The notes under the pieces: model-generated
Databases searched by the model: none
Told to the model about the DNA's origin: nothing
Seen by the model: only the letters and a program-made list of their open reading frames with translations
Position numbers and translations under genes: made by a program
Assembly (NCBI GenBank): GCA_015680685.1
Contig: MNCI01008932.1
Location: forward strand, 3,280-41,693
Source: Gnetum montanum
Taxonomy: Eukaryota > Streptophyta > Gnetopsida > Gnetales > Gnetaceae
Length of the DNA stretch: 38,414 bases
Direction of reading: 5' to 3'
Part shown: positions 1 through 9,509 of the stretch, piece by piece
Layout of the letters: each line of letters opens with the position of its first letter
Position numbering within the stretch: the first letter of the stretch is position 1

Positions 1-1676
1 TCAGTCATACCAGCTTCCACATCCACCCATTACATACCCTAGATGCAAATTCATAGGGCACCATTGATTACTCCCACCCAACATGTTCAAGGTGTTTCCT
101 CACAACATATGGCTGGGCAGTGGGTTCCACCAGTAGTCTCAGTCCCGAATACCATCCCACCTCAACAAATGTTAGCCCAACAACCCGCTTTTCCACAAAC
201 AACGCAACAATTAAACCATTATCATCCATAATCAACTCAATCCATTGATTTGCCTACTGCCCAAGAATGGGTAGACACAAAAAAAATGATGCACTCGTTG
301 GCAGAGGAATTAAAACGCCTTAAAACTTTCAACAATGAGGAAGTCAAGGTACCAGATTTCTATCAGTTTCACCCTTGACCTTGCCAAAAGGAGTCTCATT
401 ACCTCAACTGACCAAGTACAATGGAGAAGGGGACCCAAATGCCCACCTAGTGACATTTAGAATCGAAAGCCTTTTACTTCAAGCATGGCCTCATGTAATT
501 TTGCGAGTGTTTGCAATGTCCTTAACCGGAAAAGCCTTAGAGTGGTACCAATCTTTATCTCAAAGCTTCATATCTTCTTTAGAAAGTTTGTTGCATCAGT
601 TTGTCACCTGTTTCAAGTACAATTTGAAACTTGAAGCCACATTAGACAACTTGATTCAAGTTAAACAAGTGCCTTTAGAGCCATCACAAAAATTTATCCA
701 AAGGTGGAGTATAACCTTAAACAAATTTCATGAACCTATCCTTGAAACATATTTACTCACCTTCCTCAAATCAGCGGTGAATGACTTTATTAAGTTAAAA
801 CCTTACTTAGCCTACTCAAAGACAAGAAGAAGCAGCACATTGAGCCAAGAATTTGTACAAATCAAAGACATAGAAGAAGCAGAATAAACAAGTAATGACC
901 CAACCTACTCAGCCTTTAGAAGCCAACACGTAAGGAAAGATAAATCCAAAACAATGGTAGCAGCAATGGCTGAGGGAAAACAACCCACTATCCCAAACAA
1001 TTATGAAACAACAACACCCACTCATACACCTGAAAGTTCCTCAAATAGAAAAAACAACACAGGTCATGCACATACCTTCAAAAAGAAAGACCCTACTCAA
1101 TACACGCCATTGCCCATGAAGCCTTCAAAACTACTTGATCAACTTCTAAAGGCTGGGCTAATTCAACACAAACAAATGTCTCCTGCAGCCTCACAGAGAC
1201 ATGATCGCTTTTGCGAATTCATCAAAAATCTAGCCTTAGCAACAGCCAATGAACCTCCCATTCCAAAAGGCTTTAGGTTGGATAGGTTTTGGGAATATCA
1301 TCAACGGTGTGGTCATGGGACTGATTACTGCTTTGCATTGAAACAAGATATACAATGCATGATAGATGGGGGTGAAGTGGTATTCGACGAGACAAACCCA
1401 GTAAGGCCCCAAAACCAATCCATGGGGGTCTACAAAGATCCTCTTAGTACCAAAACCAACGATGCCCCATATGTGATTAATACTATCCATATGGAAAATA
1501 GAGAAGACGTTCTGCAAAGACCTTTTGTGATTCGGAGGCCTTCAGAAAACACACCTACCCCAACATCTCCTCAAACCCCTTTTACCACACGCACATTCCC
1601 CACACCATCAAAACCATTCATCATCCACATACCTCCTTCAGTTGCCATCGCAACAAACATACCATTTGAGAATTGA
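1..1676 (+). pseudogene. gag: Retrotransposon gag (capsid/nucleocapsid) remnant
   Basis: Gag packages the element RNA. A Pro/Gln-rich N-terminal piece lies at 1-230. A retrotransposon-gag capsid domain follows at 375-887, with LPKGVSLPQLTKYNGEGDP and then ALEWYQSLS. A nucleocapsid-like part is at 954-1676. The knuckle near 1285-1345 reads WEYHQRCGHGTDYC: the usual first Cys of the C-x-x-H-type motif is Trp, while the GH and final Cys remain. A frameshift near 376 separates the N-terminal part from the capsid domain; the same residues run on without a break in the minus-strand copy (about 34870-35000). A stop at 885-887 splits capsid from nucleocapsid. Polar, low-complexity sequence at 1746-1973 probably links to the protease. 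The start codon is outside the window. Confidence 0.85.
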
Positions 1677-1982
1677 CCCATTTCCTTTGTGGCTTGGATG
1701 CCAAAACACCTTGGCACACAACCCACCTCAACTTCCTGACGACCTTTGCAAGAACATCTTGCCGATAGGCTAATAAGAGAGCGCTTGGAAAAAGAGAAAA
1801 GAGAGTGCATGGAGAGAGAAAACCATGGACTGCCAAAGCCTACACCGCTAAGCATAGTTCCCATGAGTTCATCCATTAATGAGCCTAGTACAAGTAACCA
1901 AAACCAAGATGAAGTCACAAGTCATATCCCAAACCCAACATTCTTAGCTACTAATGTAAAAACCCCTCCATGAGAAATACGA

Positions 1983-2830
1983 ATGTTAGGTCAAATGGAC
2001 CAAATCTCTACTGATAGGAATGTCCCAAATGGTAAAGACCTAGCTAATGCATTGACCCAGGTCACACAAGCCTTAAAACAAAAGAATACTTCTTTAAGTT
2101 TGTATGACCTAGTAATGACTTCACTAGTACATCAAGAGGCTCTCGTACTGATGCTAACTTCAATTCCAATTAGTGAGGATCTTCCTATAGATGAACAATC
2201 CATTTATGCAGTATTATCCCCACAACTTCAGGAATCGAAGACCACATCCTTAGAGTTCCACGTTAAGGACATTAAGCTAGATGAGAAAACAAGGGAAATC
2301 ACCATGGCCCCTATGTTCATAACAATACAGGTTGATCATTTCAAATATGTAGGGTGCATGTCGATGATGGTGCATCAACAAATGTAATACCTCTTTCCAT
2401 CATCCAAAAATTGGGACTCACCGAACAAATACAACCCACAACAACCTCCTTCTTGAGATCCTTCAGTGGTTCCCGTGTGACAGTAAAAGGCATGGTTACC
2501 TTAGATTTCATAGCCGAAGACCAATTCCATACATTAGTTGAATTCATAATGGTTGATGAAATGCTAGGGTTTAATCTGATCCTAGGATGTCCTTGGCTAG
2601 CTCAACTTAAAGTCGTATCTTCACCAATCCATCAAGAGATACATCTACCTTACGAGGGTGGTGAGATCATCATACATGGGGATACAACATCACCGATCAT
2701 TTCCTCATACTTTGAGGTAGATCAAGGGTTAGAAATTGAGTTCATTAAGGCTAAACAAGAAACCATGGACATACATCAAAACATGAACCGAAGATTGATT
2801 CACAACCCAACTAGCACTGAAGAAACATAA
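1983..2830 (+). pseudogene. Retrotransposon aspartic protease remnant
   Basis: Two overlapping frames (1983-2387 and 2354-2830) together cover a retropepsin-like domain, so a frameshift lies near 2350-2390. The catalytic region reads VDDGASTNVIP; the Asp is in the DxG position and a second Asp precedes it. The downstream ILG flap/strand motif is present in GFNLILGCPWL. This enzyme would cleave the gag-pol polyprotein. The minus-strand relative has the same motif as VDDGVATNIV near 32900-32950, which supports the reading. The frame ends just before a deleted part of the reverse transcriptase. Confidence 0.8.
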
Positions 2831-2890
2831 GAAGACAACTACTATAAAAGACACTATAAAAGATTCCATAACCTCAAGATAGCCACTATA

Positions 2891-3960
2891 AAAGACAACT
2901 TTCCCCTGCCCAATATTGATCAACTTATTAACACGACTGTTGGGCATGCATTATTATCCTTTATGGACGGATTTTCAGGCTACAATCAGATAAGAATTAA
3001 TCCAGAGCATCAACTTAGAACAACTTTTATGACACCTTGGGGAACATTTTTTTATACGATGATGCCATTTGGCCTTAAGAATGTGGATGCTACATATCAA
3101 CGAGCAATGACATATATATTTAGTGACTACATGCTTAGTTTGCTCAATGATTATGTTGATGATATAGCAGTCAAGTCTAAAACAACTAAACAACATGCAA
3201 AAGATCTAGATTTAGTGCTTTAAACGTTGTCTAAAATATGACCTTAGGCTCAATCCAAAAAAGTGTCTTTGGTGTTAAAACAGGCAAAATGCTTGGTTTC
3301 CTAGTTTCCAAAATAGGGATACAGGTAGACCCTGATAAGGTTAAAGCGATAACCAATATGCAACCACCAAGAAATCTTACCGAACTACGTGGCCTCCAAG
3401 GTAGGCTGCAATTCATTAGACGCTTTATCGAAAGGTTGACGGATAAGTTGAGTCCCATGCAACATCTATTACGAAAGAATGTACATTTCCAATGGACTCA
3501 ACAATGCCAAGAAGCATTTGAGAACATAAAACAAGAGTTGGCCCAACTACCAACTGTTTATCCTCCACAAAATGACAAACCTTTCTACATCTATCTTGCA
3601 ACTTCTAGTTCGTCCATCGCATCCATGCTTTGTCAAAAACGTCAAGATGGGGCCGAGATCCCTGTATACTATCTAAGCCATGCTTTAATAGCCCATGAAC
3701 AACGATACAACGATGTAGAAAAATCATGCCTTGCCCTTGTCTTCTCTTTGAAGAAATGGCGACATTATCTCTTCCGTAATTAGGTTTACATCATTTGCAA
3801 AGATAATGTTCTCCGTGCCATCACTAATAACATCTATGAGTCAAGTAGGTTAGCTAGGTGGAAAGTGATGATTGCAGAATTTGATTTACACTATGTCGCT
3901 CAATCTTCCACAAAAGGTCAAGCAATAGCCATGCAATTAACTATCTCATCGACACATGAT
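2891..3960 (+). pseudogene. Reverse transcriptase and first RNase H, N-terminal RT region deleted
   Basis: The reverse transcriptase begins abruptly at DNFPLPNID, a point normally well inside the domain, so the N-terminal fingers are missing. It keeps the first catalytic Asp in LLSFMDGFSGYNQI and the YVDD box in LLNDYVDDIAVKS (about 3140-3180). A stop and frameshift near 3222-3240 lead into the connection and RNase H part at 3238-3783, including LGFLVSKIGI and a Tyr-rich end. In the RNase H domain the usual first acidic residue is lost (YLATSSSSIAS instead of a D-x-S type motif). The domain continues past a stop at 3781 to about 3960. Replication by this copy is impossible. Confidence 0.88.
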
Positions 3961-4019
3961 CAAACAACAATAAACCCTGAATTCCCAGATGAAAATGTTA
4001 ACAGTATAGACACTGTACC

Positions 4020-4434
4020 TGATAAATATGAGGAAATTATCTACTTTGATGGGGCCTCAACCTCTCGTGGAGGAAGTGCCGTAGCTATTTTAATATATCC
4101 CTCTGGGTAAATCCAACCTTCTGCTTATTGCTTAAACTTTCCTTGCACCAATAACATAGCAGAATATGAAGGTCTTCTTAGAGGACTTCAAATAACGCTA
4201 ACTTCGGGAATCTCACGCCTTGTAGTTTGAGGTGATTCGCAATTAGTTATTAATCAAGTTATTGAAGCCTACACATGCAAAGCTCTCCATTTCCAACCGT
4301 ATTGTGATTTGACTAAACACCTAGCAAGGCAACTAGTAGAAGTGGATATACAACACATCCCTAGAAGTAAGAATACCATTGCTGATGCACTTGCCACACT
4401 AGCCTTAAACATGATGCCTGAAATGTTTCATGCA
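4020..4434 (+). pseudogene. Second RNase H domain (archaeal-type, Tat hallmark)
   Basis: A second RNase H sits between RT/RNase H and integrase. All four expected acidic positions are visible in order: FDGAS, AEYEGLLRGL, GDSQLV and ADALATLAL. The domain is interrupted by stops at about 4108 and 4228 but is colinear across them. An additional RNase H of this type is known from Tat/Ogre/Retand elements and some other plant gypsy lineages, and is the main reason for placing this element there. It would remove the RNA strand during reverse transcription. It is better preserved at its catalytic positions than the upstream RNase H. Confidence 0.8.
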
Positions 4435-4439
4435 TTGCC

Positions 4440-5766
4440 TAGTTCTATAACCAATTGTGCTGAGCCTATAATTAACACTCTAAGTGAAATACCTATAGCA
4501 TGTATTAGTACAACACACGCAATAGAATGGTATGATGACATAAAAGAGTATCTTCTAAAAGGCGAACCTCCACAACACTTGACACATGCTCAAAAGGACG
4601 CCATACGAAAACGCTCTCACCAATACACATTAATAAGTGACACCTTATGTCATAAATCATATGAAGGTATTTTGCTAACATGTATTAGTAGCACTGATGG
4701 TCAAACAATTATAGAACAAATCCATGAAGGACTTTGTGGAGGACACATAGCACCTAAAGCAATGGCAATAAAGATTAGGTGCTTAGGCTATTACTAGCCA
4801 CACATGGAATACGATTGCATCTGCAAGGTTAGAACTTGTGACATTTTCCAAAAGCATAGTAATCTGATACATGTGTCACCTAACAAACTACATATCGCAC
4901 AAATCACATGGCCATTCCAAAAATGGGGTTTATATTTAATTGGACCAATAACACTCTCATCTTCAGCAGGCCATAGCTTCATAATCACTGCAACTGAATA
5001 TTTCACGAAATGGGTGGAAGCTATTCCTCTTAGGAAGACCATGTCAAAACACATTTGCACCTTTATAATGGACAATATTATAACCCGTTTTGGTCTTCCA
5101 ATGACCATCGTTACTGATAATGGGCCACAATTCAGCAGCGCAAATACCAAAAGTTTTTGTGAAAGTCTAGGCATTAAACATTCATTTTCATAACCTTACT
5201 ACACACAGAGTAATGGTCAAGCAGAGGCTACAAATAAAACTATCATCATGATACTCAAAATAATGTTGAATTAGAGTAAGAAACAATGGCATGAACAATT
5301 GGTCTACACATTATGGGCTTATAGAATGACACATCGAACATCCACAGGTAAAACTCCATATAGTCTTGTATACGGATCTAAAGTTGTTTTACCTTTAGAA
5401 TTGTAGGTTTCCTCATTGCGGATAACTCTCTTTAGTCTCCTTGATGAAAGTCAAAATAATGAATTGCGCATTGCTGACCTTGACATAGTAGAGGAGGAAC
5501 ATATAGAAACTCTTGATCAAATTGAATGGTACCAAAAACAATAGAGACAAAGGCACAAGCACGATCTCCACAAACGCCCGATTAAAGAAGGAGATCTAGT
5601 CCTTAAGGCCACCCGAGAACATCCAAGTAAATTCTCAGCCAACCAGGAAGGACCTTATTTAGTCACCAAGGCATACAACAATGGAGCATTCAAACTTGTT
5701 GACATGGACGGAAATGAGTTCACCAATCCTACAAACCACTTGTACTTGAAGAGGTACTACGTTTGA
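4440..5766 (+). pseudogene. Retrotransposon integrase remnant
   Basis: An integrase-type zinc region is visible (HEGLCGGH, then VRTCDIF), where the second Cys of the usual CxxC is Phe. The catalytic core follows: TEYFTKWVEAIPL has Glu where the first catalytic Asp is expected, TDNGPQFSS keeps the second Asp, and NGQAEATNKT keeps the Glu. Stops interrupt at 4795-4797, 5191-5193, 5272, 5404 and 5542. The C-terminal part ends with EGPYLVTKAYNNGAFKLVD and a stop at 5764-5766, with no chromodomain seen. The same C-terminal end is the only pol piece left in the minus-strand element (31380-31505). Confidence 0.87.
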
Positions 5767-5789
5767 CAAACTTGAGGTACGTCACAGTC

Positions 5790-6002
5790 CTGGATTATGA
5801 CTTAAAAATAATACCACAGAACAGTCTTGGATCATGACTTAAAACTGATACCTCAGAACAGTCCTGGATCATGACTTAAAATTGATACCATAGAACAGTC
5901 CTGGATCATGACTTAAAACTGATACCACAGATAGTCCTGGATCATGACTTAAAACTGATACCACAGAGAAGTCCTGGATTATGACTTAAAATTGATATCA
6001 CA
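5790..6002 (+). repeat. Tandem repeat of about 37 bp in the element 3' region
   Basis: About six imperfect units share the core agtcctggatcatgactt followed by aaaactgatacca. They begin 25 bases after the integrase stop. Diverged copies of the same unit occur in the minus-strand element at about 31240-31345, so the array is an ancestral part of the family and not a local expansion. Function is unknown. Confidence 0.85.
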
Positions 6003-6230
6003 AAGTTCTGTCTGGTATGACATTAAACTACTACATCTGTCTGCCATGACATGAAACTAGCATCCAGAGTCCACTAAGACTATAAACTAGTTTGCCTCTT
6101 CATATTCCACCATGACTATAAACTAGCAATGCACTGTCTGCTACGATGCTAAACTAGCACCGTCCAAGGGGTTATGATGTGAAACTAATCCACAATAGTC
6201 CGCTAAGACTATAAACTAGCGACATCATTG
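6003..6230 (+). repeat. Second tandem repeat family around a gactataaactagc core
   Basis: About six diverged units of 30-40 bp carry variants of the core gactataaactagc, alternating with gacatgaaactagc and gatgctaaactagc, each preceded by words such as ctgccat or ccacta. The block follows directly on the 37-bp array. Homologous units on the other strand lie at 31050-31235, and further ones at 32090-32330. Confidence 0.75.
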
Positions 6231-6239
6231 ATGACCAGG

Positions 6240-7347
6240 CAAAATTTGAAAAGATCTGTTATTGCAGTTGGCTGTTCCTGTTCCACAAAGACTTGTTGCA
6301 TGATTCATCCCATGGGGCCTAATGAAACTGATGCTGTTCATGATTCTATTTGCTTTGAAAGCTAGATGTGGTGACTCTATCTCATTGTTTAAAGTGGTTA
6401 GCCGATTATTTCAATTGTGGTTTTCTTGTCTTCTTGGAGTTGTGTTTTCAGGATGACACTTTTGAGGCGTTTGTGCATAGATGCACTTCATCATGAAGAC
6501 AAGGTATCACGTTTTTCCTGACACAGGCAACTGGGTTAATCAATCCATTCATAAGTACATTCTTGACTCCTGATACATTTTCTATTCTCCATCATGCTCC
6601 CTTATCCTATTCGATTACATCCCCCTTGATACATTCCACTCATCTCAAAACTCTTGGTACACTGTTGCACATTGTAGCTATCTAAGAAATTACGATGCAA
6701 AACGTGATACACAGTACATGATGCAAAATGCAAGTGCTCAAACATGAGCATGGCACAAAAAGCAAGCTCTTTCAAAAAGACTGCAAAAAACAAAAAAAAC
6801 AAGAAAAGAAAAAGAAAACAAAAGAAAATGGTCAAAGAGCAAAATGAACAGAAAAGGTCTTCAAGACCTCATTGACATCATAAACAAAAGACTATTGGCC
6901 ATTTTCATACAAGCCCCAGGCGAGAAGGAAATTTTCTTGAAAAAAAAGTTACACTCGTGTCTCAAAGATACCATGTTACACATCACAATGGGCCCCACAA
7001 ATACTCTATAAGAGTCCCATTACTTCAAAGAATGCACCTCCTATGTCTTGGTTCCGAGTCTACTAAAAACTCGGCTATTCACAAGGACCAATGACATAAC
7101 TTGTGCACAAGAGAGCATTCCTCTCCCACAAATCCCAGTAGCAATCATCGCCCTTAACCTCCTAGCTTCCCTAGTTACAACTGATTCCCTTGCATCTTGA
7201 ACCACATTCCCTCAATCCCATGTACTTTTGAAAATGGTGCGATAATATCGAGCCAAAGGCTAATGGTTAATGTTTGATGCTTTGTTGCTCATGGTGTTTT
7301 GCACTTCTTTGTCGACGCCTCTCGGGTGAATTCCTCCAAACATCAAC
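6240..7347 (+). other. Non-coding 3' region of the plus-strand retrotransposon
   Basis: No supported coding frame. The stretch is homologous to 29876-31040 on the minus strand: both contain a sequence around a spaced cattccactcatctcaaa core and an A-rich patch (6780-6835, matching the T-rich 30415-30480). The open frame on the minus strand at 6602-6835 is produced by this patch and is not a gene. Confidence 0.75.
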
Positions 7348-7360
7348 AAAGAGGGGCCAA
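7348..7360 (+). other. Polypurine tract
   Basis: The sequence aaagaggggccaa lies immediately 5' of the LTR start TGAAACACC. This is the expected place and composition for the primer of plus-strand DNA synthesis. The minus-strand element has the matching aaagaggggtcaa at 29859-29871. Confidence 0.88.
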
Positions 7361-7699
7361 TGAAACACCACTAATTTCAACTTAGTACTTTGAATGGAAA
7401 TTTGTATGCCTTAATGGTGCATTAGAGATGGCTATTATTCACGTGCACATGCTTTTGGATTCGAGGAAATGCACAAAATAGTATAGTTACAATTAACAGG
7501 ATTACTTACTATTAACTCTCTCCAGATTTCTCTGCAATTCAAGGATGGAAGCCCAATTGCAGAGGGCAGTAACCAGCATCACAAAAAGACATATTGCCAT
7601 GCTAATTTTTGTTCTCAGTGTCAAGAGCTCAACAACAAGAGCAAGCTTAGAAAACCAAGGGTTGTTCCAGATCTTGAAGGAAAGCCAACATAAGCAGTA

Positions 7700-8270
7700 G
7701 CAGTGCAGCTCCAAACTTTAATTCCAACCCCAATCCGAAGCCCTCCAACACCACTGCCATCACTGACAACAAGATATCTTCCTCCACTTTCTGCCATGCT
7801 GCCACTCCTGCACTTTCTACTGATGCTGACTCCTGCGCTTTCTACCATCGCTGACTCCCACGCTGCTTGCCATGTCATTATTTTTGCTTGCCGTGTTGCC
7901 GTTCCACCACTGCCGCATTGCTGTTCCGCTGCTGCCGCGTTGCTACTCCCACTGCCGCTGCCATGTCGTTGTCTCCTACATCGTCCTCTATGCTCTTGTT
8001 GCATCGTCTGCTACTCGCCATGCTATCTCCTGCACTACCACGTCACTATTTTCTCCCTGCTACCACTATTTTCTCCCTGCTGCCGCTATTTTCTACCTAC
8101 CGCCACTGTTTCTACACTGCCACAACACTGTTTCTGCGCTACCATGCCTGCCACTCCTGCGCTGCTGCATCACTGTCTCCTACTTCTACTACGTTGCTAT
8201 CTCCTGCTCCTGCTACGCTGATGTTCCTGCTCCTGTTGCACATCTTACTTCCTATAATCGACGTTGTCAT
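7700..8270 (+). repeat. Pyrimidine-rich, ctg/cca triplet-like low-complexity tract inside the LTR
   Basis: The plus strand is dominated by c and t, with recurring ctgcca, gctgctgcc, ctcctgc and ctgctaccact words. Open frames occur in all three plus frames (7703-8221, 7867-8310, 7872-8285) and on the minus strand. Overlap in every frame indicates biased composition, not coding. The tract sits in the LTR upstream of the TATA box at 8560 and has no counterpart in the minus-strand LTRs. Confidence 0.8.
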
Positions 8271-8559
8271 TGCAGGCATCACTAGCTACTATCCTTCCCA
8301 CGATGATTAAAAAAAAAATTCACCCAAACAATGGAAAATTCCAATTTTCCAGCCACTAAAGCAAAAAACAAAAAAATAATAATAATTTCTTTTTAGGGAG
8401 CCACCGCTGGACCTAATCTTTTCAAATTTTCTAAAATTGTATCATTGAGGGGCTTGTTTTTCTTAATTATTTGTATTTTTATGGGCTCGAATGACCCACA
8501 AGTTGTAAAATACATTGAACTTGGTCAAGGAAAACCCTAGCCAAACCCTAGCGCAACCC

Positions 8560-8568
8560 TATAAATAC
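8560..8568 (+). promoter_or_regulatory. Probable LTR TATA box
   Basis: tataaatac lies after ccaaaccctagcgcaaccc. The same context, aagcctagccaaaccttataaatac, is found at the corresponding place in the minus-strand 5' LTR (36875-36883). That makes it the likely RNA polymerase II promoter of the family. Transcription would start some 25-35 bases downstream and define the R region. Confidence 0.65.
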
Positions 8569-9354
8569 CCTATCACTTCACACAAATAGGAGGAGGCAAG
8601 AGAAGCAAAGCAAAAGTAGCAAGAGAGAAGGGAGAGGAAGAGGCAAAGATTGGAGAGATTGGAAATTCTGGAGGAGGAAAAAACTTGCAATCCTTGGGCA
8701 CTCGGCACATCTGATTTTTGGCTTCCAAGTTCTTCTCACGTTCATCCCATTTCATCGTTGCATCATCGTGTCATATCTTTCTGGGGCTAGGCGTTTGACT
8801 TACCATTCACACTTGTGCAACTACACTTTGACCGGTGCACATTTTTTTAAACAATAATAATACAATTTCATTATTGGCTCCCATTTACAGTATTTAGTTC
8901 TATTTATGCCTTACAAATATAACTTTGTTTATGTTTTATTCATAATTCTGTACGCTTTATTTACATTTCATATCATTGTCTACATTCTGTTTACATCCTG
9001 TTTATGATAACCCCAGCGCTAGCCGTAGCTTACGCTAAGGGAAGTCCTTGGTTGATTTGCATGCAAACCATATAAGGCACTCTGCCTTTGTTCCCTTTTC
9101 TAGCCTACCCTCAAGCAAAGGCAGGGTTAGCTGTGCCTACCCAACGATCTCTCGGTGTCTATTTCCTTTCCAGCCTTACACTGAAGATTTAGGTCAGTAC
9201 AGTCATGCCCCTTTAGGGTATAAAACCCTTCTATCTAATAGATAGGTAGGATAGGGCTTTTCATTGGTTATTTTCATCTTGTCAAATAACTACGCAATGA
9301 AAATATATGACTAGTGCATGATCAAATTGATCAGGTTGGGCATGTAGGAACAAG

Positions 9355-9458
9355 GTTCAAATCTCTTGGTCTTTTAGGATGCCTGAACTACATACAGTAC
9401 TACATCTTCACTTGATAGTTATCGTGATTATAAATAGCTCATCTTGTCATGATCTTAT
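9355..9458 (-). pseudogene. rrn4.5: Plastid 4.5S rRNA pseudogene, minus copy
   Basis: On the minus strand the sequence from gataagatcatgac to gatttgaac aligns along the whole plastid 4.5S rRNA, with conserved blocks such as ggcatcctaaaagacc. It follows the rrn23 copy in the normal order. Beyond it (9202-9354) is 4.5S-5S spacer, cut by the LTR at 9201. It carries many transitions relative to a functional gene. The plus-strand copy is at 15918-16023. Confidence 0.88.
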
Positions 9459-9509
9459 CTTTCTCCAAAGGTTACTTGACCCCATGTAAGAATATAGAAA
9501 CATCCCTAG

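Larger units (their letters stand above)
1..9201 (+). mobile_element. Ty3/gypsy Tat-type LTR retrotransposon, 5' part outside window
   Basis: Seen: in order on the plus strand, gag-like protein, protease, reverse transcriptase with RNase H, a second RNase H, integrase, a tandem-repeat 3' untranslated region, a polypurine tract and a 3' LTR ending in CA. This order, with an extra RNase H between the RT/RNase H and integrase, is known from the plant Tat branch of Ty3/gypsy. The 5' LTR and gag start lie left of the window. All frames are broken by stops, frameshifts and at least one deletion, so the copy is dead. The LTR end at 9201 joins plastid DNA in the rrn4.5-rrn5 spacer, so the element inserted into an existing plastid insertion. 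The five bases after it, gtcat, would be the target duplication, but the left flank is not visible. A related element lies on the minus strand at 28213-37989. Confidence 0.9.
7361..9201 (+). repeat. 3' LTR of the plus-strand element
   Basis: It begins TGAAACACCACTAATTT after the polypurine tract and ends GGTCAGTACA. The minus-strand LTRs share the same start and nearly the same end (their inner ends read TCAGTACA and TTAGTACA). Similarity to them is clear from the TATA region (8520) to the end, including the stretch at 9003-9060 with gataaccccagcg and gtccttggttgatttgca. The upstream half (about 7400-8500) is largely different from the minus-strand LTRs. At 1841 bp it is about 195 bp longer than they are. 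The right end borders plastid DNA. Confidence 0.88.

Noticed and set aside
7703-8310. Overlapping long open frames in all plus-strand frames and one on the minus strand
   Set aside because: The stretch is a pyrimidine-rich triplet-like repeat inside an LTR. Open frames in every phase come from biased composition, with no domain or conserved motif.
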